A stretch of DNA of 64,000 bases from Sipunculus nudus (lineage: Eukaryota > Annelida > Sipuncula > Golfingiida > Sipunculidae): assembly GCA_026874595.1 (NCBI GenBank), contig CM049311.1:11067676-11131675 (forward strand), given 5' to 3'. Shown here piece after piece: positions 44,580 through 57,993 of the stretch. The translations under genes were made by a program, and so were the position numbers. The number at the start of each line of letters is the position of its first letter. The stretch's first letter is position 1. The notes under the pieces were generated by a model. That model was given only the letters and a program-made list of their open reading frames with translations. It did not search any database and was not told the origin of the DNA.

Positions 44580-46720
44580 ATACCTTTTAGTAACGATGCA
44601 CCTGTCAGGATATTGTCACTGTTAGAGTGAAGGTAACTTAGTCTGACAACGTCACGTGACATCGTGTCACACCAGACAGTCTCAGCATCAACGGACCTAA
44701 CAGTATGGACCAGTCCTGTTGATGGAAAACATGCCTTTCCTTATTGAATAAATCTGACATCGGAAGTTGCCGTCACAGTACAAGTTTCAGTGCTTTGCTA
44801 GAGCTTCGCAGTCACACGCACTATCGTGACAAATTTAACAAAGCAAACCGTACTGCAAAATTGGGTTCCGTGCGTTTTGTTGGGGCGGAAGTGATCAAAC
44901 TTAAATGAGGTTCTTTGGTGATGTGTCTGAGAGTCGCTGATCTTATTCAAAGGTAAATTCCTTTTTCGCTAGGAATAATGGGACGGGCAATATTTTTCCC
45001 AACCAGTAGCTTCAAAGAATAGGGGAGCGTCCTTTTTACAAGAATTTGAAAATTGGTCTGAACTTCGAATTTCATTTCAGTTACGAACCTTAAAAAAGGG
45101 TAGTTCAACCTTAGGATCTCAGAGAGGAGTTTGTAATTTCACCAGCACCTGATAGGAAAAATATATGTTTGTTTTGGGATCAGATGCAAAATAAATCATT
45201 CAATTCATTCAGATAATAAACTTCATCCAGCGTTGAATATAGAATTTAAATGTCCCAGGATCGAACCAGGCAGCAGATCATTAGAATATTATACAGTGAT
45301 ACCCCTATGGAGCGGACAGTCACAGGACCTGACGATTTGTCCTTCATAACGGGATGTCCGCCCCAGAGGGGGTCGGGTCCAGGAGGTCCGGCTGCGGCCA
45401 TTTGTCGGGACTTAATCAATCATGAAAGCCGATATTTTTCATCTAATATCTTAATTTTCCGTTATTTGTGATCAAATCTTATTACTACCGGTTGTTGTTT
45501 TATTTTGGAATGAGGCTTTTAGTATTAACTGGAACATTATCGTCATTACTTGTGAGAAAATAATATTCTAACAATGACAAGACTTACATTTCTGCACTGG
45601 GACCGTACAATTAATTAAATACTCGCTCGTTCCGTGGTTTTTAAGGAATCGCTTCTGGAATAAATCAATTTCTGATATCTCGTTCAAGTTTTGTTTAACA
45701 TATTTCGGAAGCGTAAGCAAATACGACAAATAAATGCATGCTATCATATACGCCTTATGGTTGGTAGGCGGGACTAATTTCCGTGTAGAGTCATATCAAC
45801 CCTCTGGCATTACGACCAGATTACTGGCGCCAGAGTGTCATGACATCTACGTCTGAGGAACGCATTATAAGGTCATATGAAGATGCAAATATCTTCGTCA
45901 TTTCTGGCAATGCTTCATGGCCTACAGGTACACTGTATCAATCAATATAAACCAAACCAATCGTTAGCATTTTTGTATACTTTCTAATAATACCAAATGA
46001 GGGAGAAAAGTTTTAACCTAGCACATTGGTAAACCCCTCGGCATTTTTGTTGAATTTATGACCGTATGAACACAAGCATGGCTCGCAAGGGTTACAGAAC
46101 GCAGGCAGCTTGCTGGCGATACTGGAAATGACCCGTGGCCATGGAGACGATGTTTCAGTTTGGATTTTGAGCACACATGTATACTGTTGTGTAAGTTCAT
46201 CATTCTAAGCAATATATTGAGATTATAGGCCGTTTACCATAATATGAATGCAACCTGATGCAAGACCACTGCGATACATTCCTCGAAATAACTCGTATCA
46301 CGACTCAAGTAGGATTACCAGCCCAATTATCCGATTGCCTACTGAGTCTGGTTGTCACGGCTTATTTCCGTGAAGCAAATGTTACAGGATCGGGCATTGG
46401 TTGATATCACTTAGCCCCCGACCAAGGCGAGAGGTCATGACCCGTTACTTTTATCGTCCGGGTGTGTAACAGACACGTTATTATCCTCTCTCCTGGGCCT
46501 ATGATAGAATAATGTGGACTGGATTCAGAATGAAAGTTCGGCACAAAAGAAACTCCGGGAATTTCGTCATTTTATAGGCACTGCTATAGATAAATGGATA
46601 CATAAATAAATGTTCGAATAGAAAAATAAGGTAAATTGAGTAAAACTGGCTCCGAACTTATAGTCATAGCAATTAATATGCCTTAATTATAAGAACTTAA
46701 GTGATATTGGGCGTACCGGA
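44580..46720. other. no gene; palindromic and repeat words
   Basis: Contains GTCACGTGACATCGTGTCAC near 44.65 kb (a CACGTG E-box in a palindrome) and a first copy of TGTCCGCCCCAGAGGG at 45355-45370, which recurs twice near 46.85-46.92 kb. No supported coding frame. Confidence 0.35.
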
Positions 46721-46727
46721 AGCAGAC

Positions 46728-47147
46728 CATATTTGCAATTTTAAAGTATTTTTGCCGACTTCGATCAGAGCGGCGGCTCGGGTGTCTGTTAGTCGGGGTG
46801 ATTAAAGTCATCGGGCAGACAAAAAGTGTCCGTTGTCCTGTTTAGCGAGTTGTCCGCCCAAGAGGGGTTCTTAAAGTAGTAAAAACGGTCGTCGGCCCAA
46901 AAGTGTCCGCCCCAGAGGGATGTCCGCACTGTTTGTCATTTTTTTACTATAATTATTATTATTATATAAATAATAATTATAAGTTTTAAAAATCATTTCT
47001 TATCTCAAGAGATGACGAGGCAGGGAAGCTCCCACACACACCCTCACTCACACACAGACACACACACATATTTGCAATTTTACAGTATTTCTGCCGACTT
47101 CGATCGGGGCGGCCGCTTGGGTGTCCGTTATTTTAGTCATCGGGCAT
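46728..47147. repeat. direct repeat pair of about 85 bp, 339 bp apart
   Basis: Copy 1 (46728-46816) and copy 2 (47067-47147) share CATATTTGCAATTTTA, GCCGACTTCGATC and TCATCGGGCA with a few indels. Between them lie two TGTCCGCC(C)AGAGGG words, an AT-rich inverted repeat (about 46948-46981) and a CA-rich microsatellite. The arrangement could be remnants of terminal direct repeats or a tandem duplication. Confidence 0.65.
47032..47069. repeat. imperfect (CA)n microsatellite
   Basis: Interrupted CA-rich tract directly abutting the second copy of the 85-bp direct repeat. Confidence 0.85.
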
Positions 47148-47149
47148 TT

Positions 47150-50100
47150 CCTTTTTGGAAACCGAATCAGTGATCAAACAGGTAGTACTAAATTCTTATA
47201 GTCCTTTAATTTATAAGGTGAATGGTCTATATATGGGGTTATGGGGATTAGATATTCCCTTATGGCGATTACATAGGATTCCAATGCCAGTCCATAGTAC
47301 GCATGACCCTCAGTGAGAGTGTTTGCTAAAAGTCTCTTACTCCTTAAAAGATTATTTTTGTGCTTGTAATAAGCTTTTCTGTTGATTAATGGAGTTTTGT
47401 CTCGAGTCATAGGTTTTTGTGCTTTATATGATCGTGAATATTCTATCAAAAATCAAGTAAGTTGTTAATGTAGAGCCAATACGTTTATTAATCATATTTT
47501 CTGTGTAGTAACTATGTATTGGCATAAGGGAATTTTTTAAAAGAAATATTATGTATTTTTTCTTTTCTTTTCCTAAATTGTGCTTTATGACCATTAGAAA
47601 TAATGGAAAGAGAACGGATTGAAAAATATTGTCTTTAATCGATTTTATTGATATTGTTAATTTTGAGACGAAACGCCCTCGTTGGTCTGATTCTTGGCCC
47701 TGTGCCAGAACCTTTGTAATTACACAAACGAGAGCGGGTGTCGCATGTTCAACATTTGATCAAATGTGAAGATGGCGATACCACGCTCCCATTTGTCTGA
47801 TAACAATTCTTTGCTCTGTGCCCCCCTGGTGGTCATGTAAAGAGGACGTTGCCATTCAAAGCAGCGGTTAAAACAATAAGGAGACCTGCGACGTATCGGC
47901 GCGTTTGACTCCAAAGCACTCCAGCGGGCCGATACAGACGTACCGTGCCGATATCACTCGTAATAACCGGACCATGATACGGACTGAGTAAGTCGCAGGG
48001 CACTGGTTCTGGTTGATAATAATATAATCTTCAACTTTTCGACAAACTCATTAACACCAGCTCACTGTGACTACCATGCTTGTATTTCGATTGACCATTG
48101 ACTTTTCATAAATACTAATATCACAAGCCTTGAGCTCGTTTAGCGATTTTAACCCGGATGGTGCCCATTTATCGAGATAGTTCTCATAGAGGCAACGTTA
48201 GGAAGAGTTAGGAAAGACTTATAATGTACGTGCGACTGCGTAGGCAGAGTCAACTCAAAAGCTCCACTCTCTTAATGACGTACATCTATTTTATACAAAA
48301 CCCAAATGATTGGATGTAAAGTAAACTAATCTGATAACTAAGGAAAGCTGAATGTTGCGTTAACTAATGAACCGCCGATAAGAAAGATTCGTAAAATTAA
48401 TGAAGTGTGGGCTTGAATGATATTGAGGTATAAAAAGAGTAACATGATTGATTTCAGTGTGATTAGTATTTTCACAATCCTTTCATTGTCAGAGTGTGAT
48501 TAATCGTCAGCTATGCTATATGAAGCCATTAATATCCGTATGACTTAATTTTCTTAAAGGAAGCAATGCCGCATGCAAGTCATTTATAAAACAAGAACCG
48601 AGCTGGGAAGCAGACATTAAGCTTACATCAGTGACAACAATTGCTTCCCGGCATACAGGAAAAAGACCTAACACTGTCATTTTAGAAGTGATTACGTAAT
48701 CCTGTTGAGAGCTCAGATTTCATAATGGAATCCTGACGCGCACTTTAAAATTATATCACATAATAGCACAACATTCGCAACAAAATAACTATATGCATTA
48801 ATGACATCTTAAAAAACATTCCATAGAAAGGTGCAGCATTATTCATACAGGACGTTGAACACCTATTTTTAGAGCGCGAAGGGTAGAAAACTCAAAGCGG
48901 TTTGAATCTCAGCCGAGGAGGGGTTTTTATCGACAAATTGCCCAAATATCATTTCCTCTCGGAAACGGGAGACTACCGTGGACTTACAACTGATTTATCC
49001 ACAAATTTGCCAACAGTAAAATGATCTGTCCATAACAGCACCAGGTACAGGTTTCCAGTTTTATAACAACACATCTGCCCGAAAGAAGGTACCTTTTTCT
49101 GCAGGAATATATACGTAAAACTTTTTATAAACAATAACATGGACCGCTCCCATGGGTACTAGTCTCGGATGCCTCCATGGCATCAGTTGAACCAGACGGT
49201 CGCTTTTCTAACGAAAACTGGTGCTGCGGAAAAGAGAGTAGGTATTTTGTACGAGCTTACTCCGTATTTAATTATGTATTCCGTGGTAGGGCAAGTAAAC
49301 CAGGACTTTTTAATATTTTTATTTGAAATTCTTCACCTAACCAATATTTTGATCCGACACTTGGAACACTTGGAATTTTTATAATATACCACCCACGTGA
49401 TTTTAAGATGTAACATGACGGCCCCTAAAATTTTTGCCAATGACTTTGAACAGGTCTCAATTTAGTGAAACTTCCGGCTCGTAAAACCGCTTGTTTAATA
49501 AGCTATAAATGTTGGCATTCACTGATATCGATTTGGAGGCAGTATCGAGCACCTGAGACACAGGCACTTCACACAATGTATTCACCGGACGTGCGACATT
49601 ACAAGAATCACTGGGCCCATCCCGCTTTTACCTATCTCACCAACCTTCCCTTTAATTTAACATGGACCCATTACTTGGATTGCCCACCAACATAAATTAA
49701 TGCTATAATCACCTCTTATTGAGGCTTAAAACAACCTTTTTTCAATCTTCCTACTTGGCTTAAGTAAATATGATTATTAATATGCTTTAAGAATATGGTA
49801 GATTCAGAAAATGATACTTTCGTATATTGTATACTAAACACTAAAAGTATATTCCATGGATATCCGGATTACCTATAATAATGGATTGTTCCTTGAGCGT
49901 TATCCTTATAATCCACGAAATTTTATCAATCTCTGTTCACATTTTTTGCGGAAACTTGCTGACAGATAAACCAACAAACCAAGGGGAAAACATGTTACCT
50001 CCACTAGGTGACGGATGTATAATAATTATACTGTAAACTTGTTATAAGGGGAACAATGTATTACTTTCTTCTGTGTCCTTACGTGTGTCGATTGCATTCC

Positions 50101-51059
50101 CACTATACAGTGGCTTCTGGTTCAAACTGTGTTAATTGTGTCAATTGATTAATTGTATTATTAAATCATTTGATAAAATAAGATAAAAGCGGGTATGCAT
50201 TATTAATCATTTAATTAATTAGCTTATTAATGAATGTAGACATATTAAATGGACCTACAAAGGATTATTTCAAATTTGTTTTTCCCTCAAAGTATAATCT
50301 ATTCATGTGAGGAATCAAAAGTTAATTGAAAACGAAAAAGATAATTTCGAGGGTTAAAAATCATTAAATAAAATTAGTTTTTGAAAATGAACAATGAAAA
50401 CTGTGGTAGAGATAATTAGTAACGGGTAAACGGGTACGGGTACCATTTGTCGCCTTTGTTATAATACTGAATCAGTGCCGTAATATTCATATCCTATCTT
50501 TCCCCTGGAACATGACCAATAGAGATAAAGAATAATTCTAACCTTAGACCACAGTTGTTTTCTCCCAATTCCTTTTGCCTTTAATGTTTCATCCTACGGT
50601 TCTCTATTCATGAAATCGTTGTGTGTAATATTTATTAGCTAATGATCGAAGAATATTATGTTATCAAGATCATCATCTGAGTACAGATCTGAGTTAATTG
50701 TATATCTTTTGTTCACCATGTGACATATTTTATCGAATAACTACAATAATACTTGGCATTGTATCAATATCATTTAGATATTAATCATACTTCTTATATT
50801 TTGAGAAATTCCTGGCTTAACTGTGTAATTTTCAAGCCTGAATTCTTTTAAGGCCATGATTCCCATAGAAGCTCATGAAACTATTTAATGACAAGTCTAG
50901 TGAAATTTATAACGGAAGACTTCCTGTTCATACGAAATATTAATCCAAGAGGTCCTACCTTGACCCAGTAAGAGACGAGCATCTCATGCAGGACGTGGAA
51001 TACGGGTATTGTCTGTTCTGAACTCCCGTAATCAAGCAGGGTTAGAGACAGTAATTGGT

Positions 51060-51060
<1 letters not shown>
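47150..51060. other. no supported gene; scattered GC-richer patches
   Basis: Patches at about 47.69-47.99, 48.88-49.25 and 49.52-49.70 kb have balanced composition. A plus-strand frame across 49.14-49.34 kb contains CCATGG and a protein-like stretch (MASVEPDGRFSNENWCCGKE) but has no donor or poly(A) structure, so it is not annotated. Confidence 0.3.

Positions 51061-51062
<2 letters not shown>

Positions 51063-51113
<51 letters not shown>
51063..51113. repeat. (GA)n microsatellite, long
   Basis: About 25 perfect GA units, the longest pure GA tract in the window. Confidence 0.98.
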
Positions 51114-51115
<2 letters not shown>

Positions 51116-51119
51116 AATC

Positions 51120-52180
51120 TTTCAAAGGAATCACTGAAATCAGAGTAAGAAAGTTTTCCTCAAACTTACCAAAACACTTCAGAATTGATATATCATAATT
51201 TACTATAAATTCAGCTCGACGACCAGGCAGTCGTATTGATAATCTATGTAAAACGAAAACATGCGAAAATATCATTGAGATGACATTTTAAATAGGGACT
51301 TTTCTTACATGAGTTATGAAGAAATCTTTACTAGCGTATATTCAGAATTTGAGAGCGTCGCCATGACGCTCCGCTTCCATCAACAAGAAATTATTATCCT
51401 TTCAAAAGAATGAGAGCCGACGGAAAATAATATGTAAAAAGGAGTCCATTTTGAAAGCAATTCAGTTGCCTTTTTAACCCGGTAATATATGAGGGCGAGC
51501 ATACAGATTCACTGAGCTGCGTCTTTTCTCCGACATGTTTGATGGTTCTAACTGTGCACTTTGCTGATTAAGTAAAATGTACAGGCTTCCAGCTCATGAT
51601 TGCTTACTGAAAAAAATATATCAGGGACGGCCACTCAGTGTTCTACACTAAGATATACCTGACCCGACGTTCATTTAACTGGCGTCCAGGCCATGCGATA
51701 AGGCACTTTCCTTATCATATCCCTTCTTTAAAATGAAACTCCCATTAAGCAAATGGCTGCTCGCCCTGAACGATATATTTCCCGTTTATTGGAATGGCAG
51801 TAAAAATTATGAAAAATGTCAAAGGCACTAGATGCTTCTTTTCGGCTGCACTGCTTAACAATATAAAATTTCTGCTCCCGGGGAACACCTCTATCATATT
51901 ACTATGATTGCGCCATAATGCCCTGTATTAGCTATCATTAGGTCTCACGTCAGTCTGATTTTGTTCTCTTTGATAAATTCTTTCAGGTGTTTCATTATGA
52001 AATAAAAATGCCAATGCCCTCCGTTGCCACCTTGTATTAAACAGTTCTGGAAATTATTATGAGCCATTTCTCTTATTCATTATATTATGATCATATAATG
52101 TACGTAGTAATATATAAGCTTTTACAATTATCTATATTAAATCTTTAAACAAAGAGTTTGTACTCATGCACAATCGCCTC
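51120..52180. other. AT-rich, nothing recognised
   Basis: No supported gene or repeat. Confidence 0.35.
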
Positions 52181-52183
52181 CCT

Positions 52184-52210
52184 TTCTCTCTCTCTCTCTC
52201 TCTCTCTCTC
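52184..52210. repeat. (TC)n microsatellite
   Basis: About 13 TC units. Confidence 0.95.
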
Positions 52211-52535
52211 GTCGGCTATAAATATGCATTTATAAGGCATATAATATTTATGTCTACCATCTAATGAAACCACTACGTTTATTAAGAATTACAGGATACG
52301 GGATACTATGTGGCGAAATGACTAGTTCGGATCACAGCCCGGGTTATAACGGCATGGCACGTATGTATCGGTCCACTTGAGTGAACCGGAGCCAAACGCG
52401 CCGAGCAAGGACATGCAATTAACAAACCATGTTTAAGTACACGAAGGATACTTTACCTGTTAATGTCTAAGCAAATCATCATCATTGTAGTACAAGACAA
52501 CAAAATTAACAAATAGTTATACTACAAATGGTTTG

Positions 52536-52537
<2 letters not shown>

Positions 52538-52600
<63 letters not shown>
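52538..52600. repeat. compound (TA)n(TG)n microsatellite
   Basis: About 16 TA units followed immediately by 15 GT units. Same TA-to-TG order on the plus strand as at 8.18 kb. Confidence 0.98.
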
Positions 52601-52601
<1 letters not shown>

Positions 52602-52609
52602 ATGAAAAT

Positions 52610-53980
52610 AAAAAAAAACAACAATAAACATTTTTAACTTTTTATTCATATTCATCACTGTTGAAGCAATACAAAAATTATACCGTATAGAGGATCTACA
52701 AAATGACAATAACAATATTAATACTTTGTAAAATATAAGTTTTTTTTTATGTGGCTTTATCAAGAGAAATGAGAGAGAGAAAAGTAGTATGGCAAGTACG
52801 GCAGATTTTTATTTTTAAATAATATAAATTAATTAAATTTGTTATGACAGCATAAAAGTGTATGCAATGTCAGTATAACTGTTCTAATATAATACTGCTC
52901 TTTAATTTGTTTTATATTAAGAGTTACAGAAATACTAGATGTCCTCCCCTTCACACTCAGCTTCAGCGGCTTCAACTCCATTGTGCACTTTCATAAAATT
53001 CTTGAGATTTTATGACATATTGACCTTTGATTTCTGAGTGGTATTAGGTTAATAAATGAAATGTGTCAAGCTATCAACTTAAGCGTTCGAAAAATAAAGT
53101 TTTAATGAGCTTATCAGCAATAACAGGCGAAGTGGGGAACAACCTTGAAAACCAGATGAAAGTAAATGGGTCATCTCTCAATTGTATTCCGATCAAAGGT
53201 ATTTATTGTGATATTGTGTCGATATCCCTGTGTCCTTAAACAGCTACGGTACCAAAGCGCATGACACTTCACAATTACACATAAGATATTCAAACTTATT
53301 TTGGAAAACGAGAAGAAAGAAAATATAACGAGTAAATAAGTATGAAAAACTGTTTTGAAAAGTGACCCCCCCCCCCGCCGGCTGGGGATCGTTAGCGGGG
53401 CTAATCTAAAATCGTTACACAGGGACTGCTAGGCTTACTTCTATTCCACCTTTATAATTTGGCTTCTGTTAATTCTACGGATTGTGAATAATGGATTACT
53501 TATTGCTATTAATTTGGTGATGTGAACAGTGCAACGGTGTAGATATAACAATGTAGAGTTCTTGATTGAACAATGCGGATCCAGCATAATAATATCTTCT
53601 GGACACTGCGGAATCGTCGTGGTATTGGTGTACAAATTTTTGTGAAGGAAAATTCATTATAGAAAAATTAAATAATATATGGTGATGTAGGACTCATAAT
53701 AGATTAGTCTGTTGTTTCTTGTAGCCAGCGACAACAGTATAAAATGGGACAAAAGACATTGGCTCACCAGAAGTGTATATTGCTCAGAATGAAATAAGCA
53801 CACCCTTGTTCGTGATATCTCCCGATGTAACATGGGCCTAATATTGAAAATGATCGAAAATTATAGACAGGATCAGGTCAAATATCGCATGAGAACAATA
53901 ATGTTCCACCCTTGCGTTAGGCTACCCACGGTTCCGGAATCAAGAAAAAATACCTTGGACTTGAGGGAAAATGTTATCCA
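52610..53980. other. AT-rich with an 11-base poly(C) at 53366-53376
   Basis: No supported gene. The poly(C) is followed by a short GC-rich segment (GCCGGCTGGGGATCG). Confidence 0.35.
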
Positions 53981-53984
53981 GATC

Positions 53985-54024
<40 letters not shown>
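53985..54024. repeat. (GA)n microsatellite with one interruption
   Basis: About 20 GA units broken by a single AA. Confidence 0.95.
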
Positions 54025-54129
54025 GCGATCCCGCTTTCAAGAAGGTCGTTTCAGAAACAGGAATGAAATAATTGGAGATAACACTTAATTAATTTCTGTC
54101 CTGATAAGACGTCACAGATGTGATACCAC

Positions 54130-54299
54130 CAAGAACTAATTACGAACCAATAAGCTAGCACGAGTTTGCAACAACAGGGATTTGACCCTGGGAGGTCGTT
54201 TGCCCCTACAGTACAGCGTGTTTAAATCATCAACGCAGGGGCGGATCCAGGATTTTGGAAAAGGAGTGGTCATACCAAAGAGGGTAATGACGTCACGTA
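54130..54299. repeat. repeat fragments flanking element R1 (B-box-like; CAGGGGCGGATCC end)
   Basis: On the minus strand GGGTCAAATCCC (near 54175-54186) resembles a tRNA-type B box. At 54236 CAGGGGCGGATCCAGGATTT resembles a hAT-type terminal end. No matching right end with a duplication of the preceding 8 bases was found, so this is likely a truncated copy into which R1 inserted. A related GGGAAAGGGGGGTCGGGTC-type sequence resumes right after R1, near 56227. Confidence 0.4.
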
Positions 54300-56213
54300 A
54301 ACAAGTGACCCATAGGTCATGACGTTCAGCTGACTGGGAAGAGATTCGCAAAAGGAAATTTTATCATCTAAATGGTAGTATATACCCATTCAACTGAAGC
54401 ATCAAACAGATTAACCAACAGGCCAAGATTGTGTCTGTATAAATTTATATATCTCAAAAATATTGAGAAAAAAAGCGTAAACTTAATAAAAAAATACAGG
54501 TGGCTCCACCAGTCTGCAGAAACTAATAAAAACACTTTGTGGTCAATATCCATGCAAAGAATCATTATGATCTCTGCATTAGTTGTTCAGATACTTCAGC
54601 TTTTGTATCAAATTTTCCAATATTCTGAGGGATACTTCCGAGTCCTATAGCTTGAAGGATATGGGTAACAGAGACCTAATTTCAGGTTTCCACAGACACT
54701 TTTCGTAGGCCTCCTTGCATGACAAGAATGAAGATTCTAGGTCCAGTTGTTACAATTTGTGCCACGTTAACAGATGACAGCATTCTTAAAGGTCTCAAAA
54801 ATAGAGGAGAAAAAAATCGAAAAATTGAATCAAATATAGGTGGCACCACCAGTCTGCAGAAACTGATGAAACATTCCATAATCAATATCCATGCAAAGAA
54901 TCATGGTGATCTCTGCATTAGTTGTTCAGATACTTCAGCTTTTGTATCAAATTGTCCATTATTCTGAGGGATACTTTGGCGTTCTATAGCTTGAAGGATA
55001 TGGGAAACAGAGACCTAATATCAGGTCTCCACAGACACTTTTCATGGGCCTCCTTGCATGACAAGAATGAAGATTCTAGGTCTAGTTGTTACGAATTATA
55101 CCCTGTTGACAGATAACCAAATCTTTAAAGGTCTCAAAAATAGAGAAAAAAAATCTTAAAAATTAAAAAAAATAGAGGTGGCGCACCCAGTCTGCAGAAG
55201 CTGATGGAACACCTCATGATCAATATGTATGCCAAAAATCATGACCATCACTGTTGTAGTTATTGAGATACTGCAGTTTTTGTATCAAAGTTTTCATTAT
55301 TCTGGGGGGTATTTTGGAGCCATACAGCTAAGGGGATATGTGTAACCGAGACCTAATTTCGAGTTTCCATGGAGACTTTTAATGGGTCTCCCTGTGTGTC
55401 AAGAATAAAGATTCTAGGTCCAGTTTTTATGCTTTGTGCCCTGTTAACAGTTGATTATATCTGTAAAGGTCTCAAATAGTAAAAAAAATCTTTAAAAACC
55501 CGAACAAATACAGGTGGTGCAACCAGTCTGCAGAAACTGATGAAACACTCCATGATCAATATCCATGCAAACAATTATGGTGATCTCTGCATTAGTTGTT
55601 CAGATACTTCAGCTTTTGTATCAAATTTTCCATTATTCTGAGCTGTACTTTGGAGTGCCATAGCTCAATGATTATCGGTAACAAAGACCTTATTTCAGGT
55701 TTCCATGGAGACTTTTAATGGGTCTCCCTGTATGTCAAGAATGAAGATTATAGGTCCAGTCTTTACGATTTGTGCCCTGTTAACAGATGTTCACATCCTT
55801 AAAGGTCTAAAAAATAGAGGAAAAACCCGTAAAAATACAGGTGGCGCCACTAGTCTGCAGGAAAGATGGAACATCTAATGATCAATATGTATGCCAAAAG
55901 TCATGACCATCAGTGATGTAGTTCATAAGATATTGAAGTTTTTGTATGAAATTTTTGACTATTCTTGGGGGTACTTTTGGGCCCCATAGCTCAAAGGATA
56001 TGAGTAACAGAGACCTAATTTCTGGTTTCCAAGGAGATTTTTTCATGGACCTCCCAGAATTTCAAGTTACAAGATTCTAGGTCCAGCGGTTACGATTTGT
56101 GCCTGGTAAACGAAGAGACGAACAGCCGGACGGACGGACAGACGGAAAGACGGACGACGGACAATGAGTGATCGCTATAGCTCAGATGACTTACAGTCAG
56201 CTGAGCTAAAAAA
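54300..56213 (+). mobile_element. repeat element R1: conserved ends, five tandem units of about 335 bp
   Basis: The left box AACAAGTGACCCATAGGTCA…TTCAGCTG (54300-54332) matches the left box of R2 (60982-61014) at 28 of 33 positions. Inside, five diverged units start near 54497, 54837, 55175, 55511 and 55838 (periods 340, 338, 336, 327), each opening with AGGTGGCNCCACCAGTCTGCAG. Units 1, 2 and 4 are one subtype (ATCAATATCCATGCAAAGAA); units 3 and 5 another (ATCAATATGTATGCCAAAA). The right end has a GACGGA-rich tract and a hairpin AGCTCAGATGACT/AGTCAGCTGAGCT (56179-56207), then poly(A). No frame has coding value. Class is uncertain: the terminal hairpin and CTAA recall Helitron ends but the geometry is not canonical. 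Confidence 0.75.
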
Positions 56214-56219
56214 AGTCTC

Positions 56220-57990
56220 TAGGTCCGGGAAAGGGGGGTCGGGTCTAGGCCATAAATGTTTGTCTGAAACCCTTTGAAAAAAGTTGCGACTGGATGGGCA
56301 TGATACAAAATGAGGTTTTTGTTATAAATTTGCCGCGATGCTAGGTAAAACTGTAATAGCGATCTCCGAAAATAACAGGAATATACTGTTATTGCGCGAT
56401 GTCTGGTTAATTTCTTCATTTATATTTATACCGGAACATAACCATATCGAAACTATCCACCCACTATAATGATAAAAACTGCCCCTTTTCCTCTTTGAAA
56501 TAATAAGAACAGATCATGTTATAATTCACAATTAGAAAAATCATCTGCGCGGATTACTCTTTGCTCAAATAATTTGACCTTACTGAATTATTCAAGATAT
56601 GACGCAAATGTCAAATAGCTGAGTTACGGATACGAATTTAAATACATGCATAACTATCAGATAATTAAATTACCTTAATTAAAGCTGAGTTTAATTAGAT
56701 AATTAAACTTTAGTGACGTGTCACCCTGGGATAGTTTCTCTCGCAAAGACAATATAGATTAAACGAAACGGCGAATTTTCAGCTTCTAGACATGAAATGA
56801 AAGCAAAACAACAACAGAAGATTTACGACTAATTGATGCATTATCCGTGAACTAGACGGTTGCTCGCTGCTATTGAATAATTTTCTGAATGATATCATTC
56901 TCTAATTATTTAGGCGTGAAACATTTGACTGATAACTGCAAAATAATGCGGCTAATCTAACTAAGTGCAAGATAACTACGAATGAATCGATAAAACATGC
57001 AATTAATCGTTATTTTCAAGTCCGCCTAAGCATTCAGTTAAAATTTACTGCTAATAAATTAAAAGATGTTTCTCTCTTTGAATGGCTTCTAGTACATTGA
57101 TACCCTTGACCAAGTTTTAAATGCCGTTTCAACTTTACCAAAGATTCAAGGAGCACTAGACGTAGACGGCAAAGGCGGCTTTTGTAAGCAGTGGGCATTT
57201 GTAAATGAGTAAAGAGAACCGTTATCAACTGGTACAAGAACACTCCTGAGGCCAAGAACGGGATTCAAATTTTGTTCATGTACAAGGTTAGGGAATGAAC
57301 ACGATGATCACTATGAACGCCTTGATGTTGTATGGTGTTTGAATTTTTATTACAATCAGGGCCATGGACAGTCCACACGAGGGTTTTAATGTCAACACGT
57401 TATCCTTTTGGTTGATAGGAATAGCACCGCAAAATGATAAAGACAACAAGAACACTCTGTCGGGCCTAGGGCGGAGCAGGGGGTTGTGCACGTTGAACTG
57501 AGAGAAACAACCGAGTTACAGAATTACAGAAACTCAGCCAGAGACCACTTGCTCGATGTGCCGAGCACATGTCCAGGGCTGGTTGGTCGCCGTTAATGAA
57601 GAGCTTTGTAAGCTCCGCGTAGGTTTCGGGTTAAAAAGCTCTAATTGAATCGGGAACTGACGCAGACTAGAATACCAGCGACTCAGAACAAATAAATAAA
57701 CGCTACTCTCTACAGTGTGAAGAGATTACATACAAAAACTTCTGTTAATTACAAAATCTGATTAATTCAATTTGCTCTGTCTGAACGATGGTTAACTGGC
57801 GGACTTGGCTATTTCAGATCTAGGTACGTTTATTGCGTAGGCAGACTGATATAAAAGTGGATTACCCATTTGAGATGCGCTGTATCTGTCAATCGTCTTT
57901 TGTCCAACACCCGTCGTTTGTTGTCAGTGGTCGAGTTGCCGCCCATTTATAATCCATATATAGTCCTTCAGATATTCAGGAAAGTAAATT
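56220..57990. other. no supported gene
   Basis: AT-rich with a few GC-richer patches (about 57.10-57.25 and 57.36-57.66 kb). Short frames have no splice support. Confidence 0.35.
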
Positions 57991-57993
57991 TTT

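Noticed and set aside
49137-49336. Plus-strand frame with CCATGG and a plausible 51-residue peptide
   Set aside because: No promoter, donor or poly(A) signal in suitable positions; left as a compositional curiosity.
52506-52763. Open frame translated through the (TA)n(TG)n tract as Thr-His and Ile-Tyr repeats
   Set aside because: Artefact of the dinucleotide repeat; the same applies to the Leu-Ser run over the GA tract at 51.06 kb.
54236-56260. CAGGGGCGGATCC end considered as the left end of a complete hAT element
   Set aside because: No inverted copy of the end followed by the preceding 8 bases (CATCAACG) was found downstream.
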